This document shows, one piece after another, positions 32,598 through 33,325 of a DNA stretch of 33,325 bases. The stretch's first letter is position 1; each line of letters starts with the position of its first letter. Made by a program: the position numbers and the translations under genes. The notes under the pieces were generated by a model. That model saw nothing but the letters and a program-made list of their open reading frames with translations, was not told the DNA's origin and made no database searches. Source of the stretch: Polaribacter marinus (lineage in GTDB: Bacteria; Bacteroidota; Bacteroidia; Flavobacteriales; Flavobacteriaceae); contig NZ_JAKQYM010000016.1 of NCBI RefSeq assembly GCF_022662535.1, positions 1-33,325 on the forward strand, read 5' to 3'.

Positions 32598-33116
32598 ATG
32601 AAAAAAGATTCTTATTCTGGACTTTCTTGGATGACAGAGGAAATAAAAAACGAATTAATTATACGAGATAAAATTGTTGAAAATGAAGATATTGAAAGTC
32701 TATTTTCTTTAAAAGACAATTCTGACTTTTCAATTGCATTATTTGAAATCCTTCAAAAAAGGAACGAAAAAGAACCTAATTCTTTAAATGAAATTGAACT
32801 GAATTTATTTTTATGTATGAATTTGGAAAATGCAGGTCAAGCAGATAGTATTTTGACTTTTTTACAAGAATGGTTTCCTGAACAGAATGAAAAAGTTATT
32901 AAATCGCTGAATGAAATTGGAGCGTCTAAATCATCTGAAATAATAAAAAAAGCTATTGAATTACTTCCTGAAAATGGTACTTGGTTTTTTGAAAGTTCAA
33001 ACGAAGAATCTGAAAGATTTATGAGTGAATTAGATTCTGAATTTTCTAATTATCCAGATGGTTCAATGAGAAATTTATATCGAAAATATGCCGAAAAAAA
33101 TAGGAATGAATTATAA
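32598..33116 (+). CDS. cassette C17: DMP19 (DUF4375)-like protein
   Basis: 172 aa, helical, acidic, no signal peptide. Residues ~60-130 (LNEIELNLFLCMNLENAGQ, FLQEWFPEQNEKVIKSLNEIGA and IIKKAIELLPENG) follow the DMP19/DUF4375 pattern: an early helix with N/G-x-G, a middle 'f...', then L..IGA and a helix ending in P.NG. Members are small cytosolic proteins; the best-known is a DNA mimic in Neisseria, but most have no known role, so mimicry is only a possibility here. Cassette ends GTTGTAGGTA and TACCTACAAC match over 10 bp. Confidence 0.78.
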   Translation: MKKDSYSGLSWMTEEIKNELIIRDKIVENEDIESLFSLKDNSDFSIALFEILQKRNEKEPNSLNEIELNLFLCMNLENAGQADSILTFLQEWFPEQNEKVIKSLNEIGASKSSEIIKKAIELLPENGTWFFESSNEESERFMSELDSEFSNYPDGSMRNLYRKYAEKNRNEL

Positions 33117-33123
33117 AGCCTAC

Positions 33124-33257
33124 CTACAACACCATATATAATTTATTGCTAGCTACTTGCCTACTTACGAAAATCCTCGCGGATTTTCTTGGTCAGTAAT
33201 TATTTACTAAATTAGGTGCTTAAACCACGCAACAAACCATATATAAACACGTTGTAA
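33124..33257 (+). repeat. attC-like site S18
   Basis: R'' CTACAAC at 33124-33130, R' GTTGTAA at 33251-33257. Outer stem ATATAT / ATATAT, again with paired changes. Central hairpin GAAAATCCTCGCGGATTTTC. Confidence 0.87.
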
Positions 33258-33263
33258 AACATT

Positions 33264-33325
33264 ATGAAAAAAATACTAGCATTAATAATAATCTTATGTT
33301 CGACAATAACTTTTGGACAAGAAAA
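33264..33325 (+). CDS. cassette C18: secreted protein, 5' end only
   Basis: Only the first 20 codons are in the window. MKKILALIIILCSTITFGQE is a standard Sec signal peptide with cleavage expected after FG-Q, as is common in Bacteroidota. The start is 6 bp after the R' box of S18. The rest of the cassette, and so the partner R'' box, lies outside. Confidence 0.7.
   Translation, partial: MKKILALIIILCSTITFGQE

Noticed and set aside
20167..33257. Regularly spaced repeats as a CRISPR array
   Set aside because: Repeats are ~130 bp, palindromic and variable, spacers are 450-970 bp and contain genes, and no cas genes are present.
20873..33257. Repeats as MITEs or IS-derived palindromes
   Set aside because: No target-site duplications and no scattered insertion. 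Each repeat joins two cassette-specific tags and each lies exactly between genes, which fits attC and not transposition.

Overview
The window is AT-rich DNA from a member of the Bacteroidota, most likely a marine-type flavobacterium. The pointers are the Bacteroidota-style tyrosine integrase, a DUF6266-type protein, short lipoprotein signals of the LFSCK / LISCK kind, promoter -7 boxes of the TAnnTTTG type, and weak or absent Shine-Dalgarno sequences.

Regions 1-938 and 20167-33325 form one continuous integron-like gene-cassette array. It was split by a later insertion. Small plus-strand genes of unrelated families alternate with a ~130 bp imperfect palindrome. Each palindrome starts with an R''-like box (nnnnAAC) and ends with an R'-like box (GTTnnnn), has a bulged outer stem, and carries a central hairpin, as integron attC sites do. 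The decisive observation is that the first 9-10 bases of each cassette (GTT + private tag) are the reverse complement of its last 9-10 bases (tag + AAC). The tag differs between neighbours and matches within all 18 complete cassettes seen, with one mismatch in one of them. That is what an attC site split at cassette insertion must leave behind. Seventeen intact sites, one interrupted site and one partial site are listed. No integron integrase (IntI) lies in the window, so locally this is an array without its integrase. Cassette products include a DHFR/RibD-like reductase, a DUF695/RraB-like protein, a TIR-domain protein, a TPR lipoprotein, a DMP19-like protein, other lipoproteins and small membrane proteins. 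One cassette holds a 45-aa zinc-ribbon gene on the opposite strand and one has no convincing gene.

Region 927-20178 is a ~19.2 kb integrative element inserted into one attC site. A 12-bp direct repeat (ACAACACCGTGT) bounds it, and that repeat is the start of the attC outer arm. Joining the two outside flanks restores a normal attC site. GGTACAAC repeats inside both ends look like arm-type integrase sites. All its genes are on the minus strand. The right end carries the recombination and replication module: tyrosine integrase, a 423-aa accessory protein, an HTH_17 protein with its own terminator, and a phage-type replication initiator. The left end carries a DUF6266 protein and a 1.2 kb gene-free region full of long inverted repeats, a candidate replication origin.

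The cargo, 3002-15907, is a tightly packed defence operon: XRE regulator, type III restriction-modification Mod and Res, a PHP-plus-SMC-like ATPase (TrlF-like), a Septu-like ATPase and HNH nuclease pair (PtuA/PtuB-like), and a DUF262-DUF1524-DUF4268 (GmrSD-like) protein. Gaps between the first five large genes are 1-8 bp and the last is 45 bp, so four defence modules probably share one transcript. The window therefore shows a defence island inside a mobile element that uses the attC repeats of a cassette array as its landing site.
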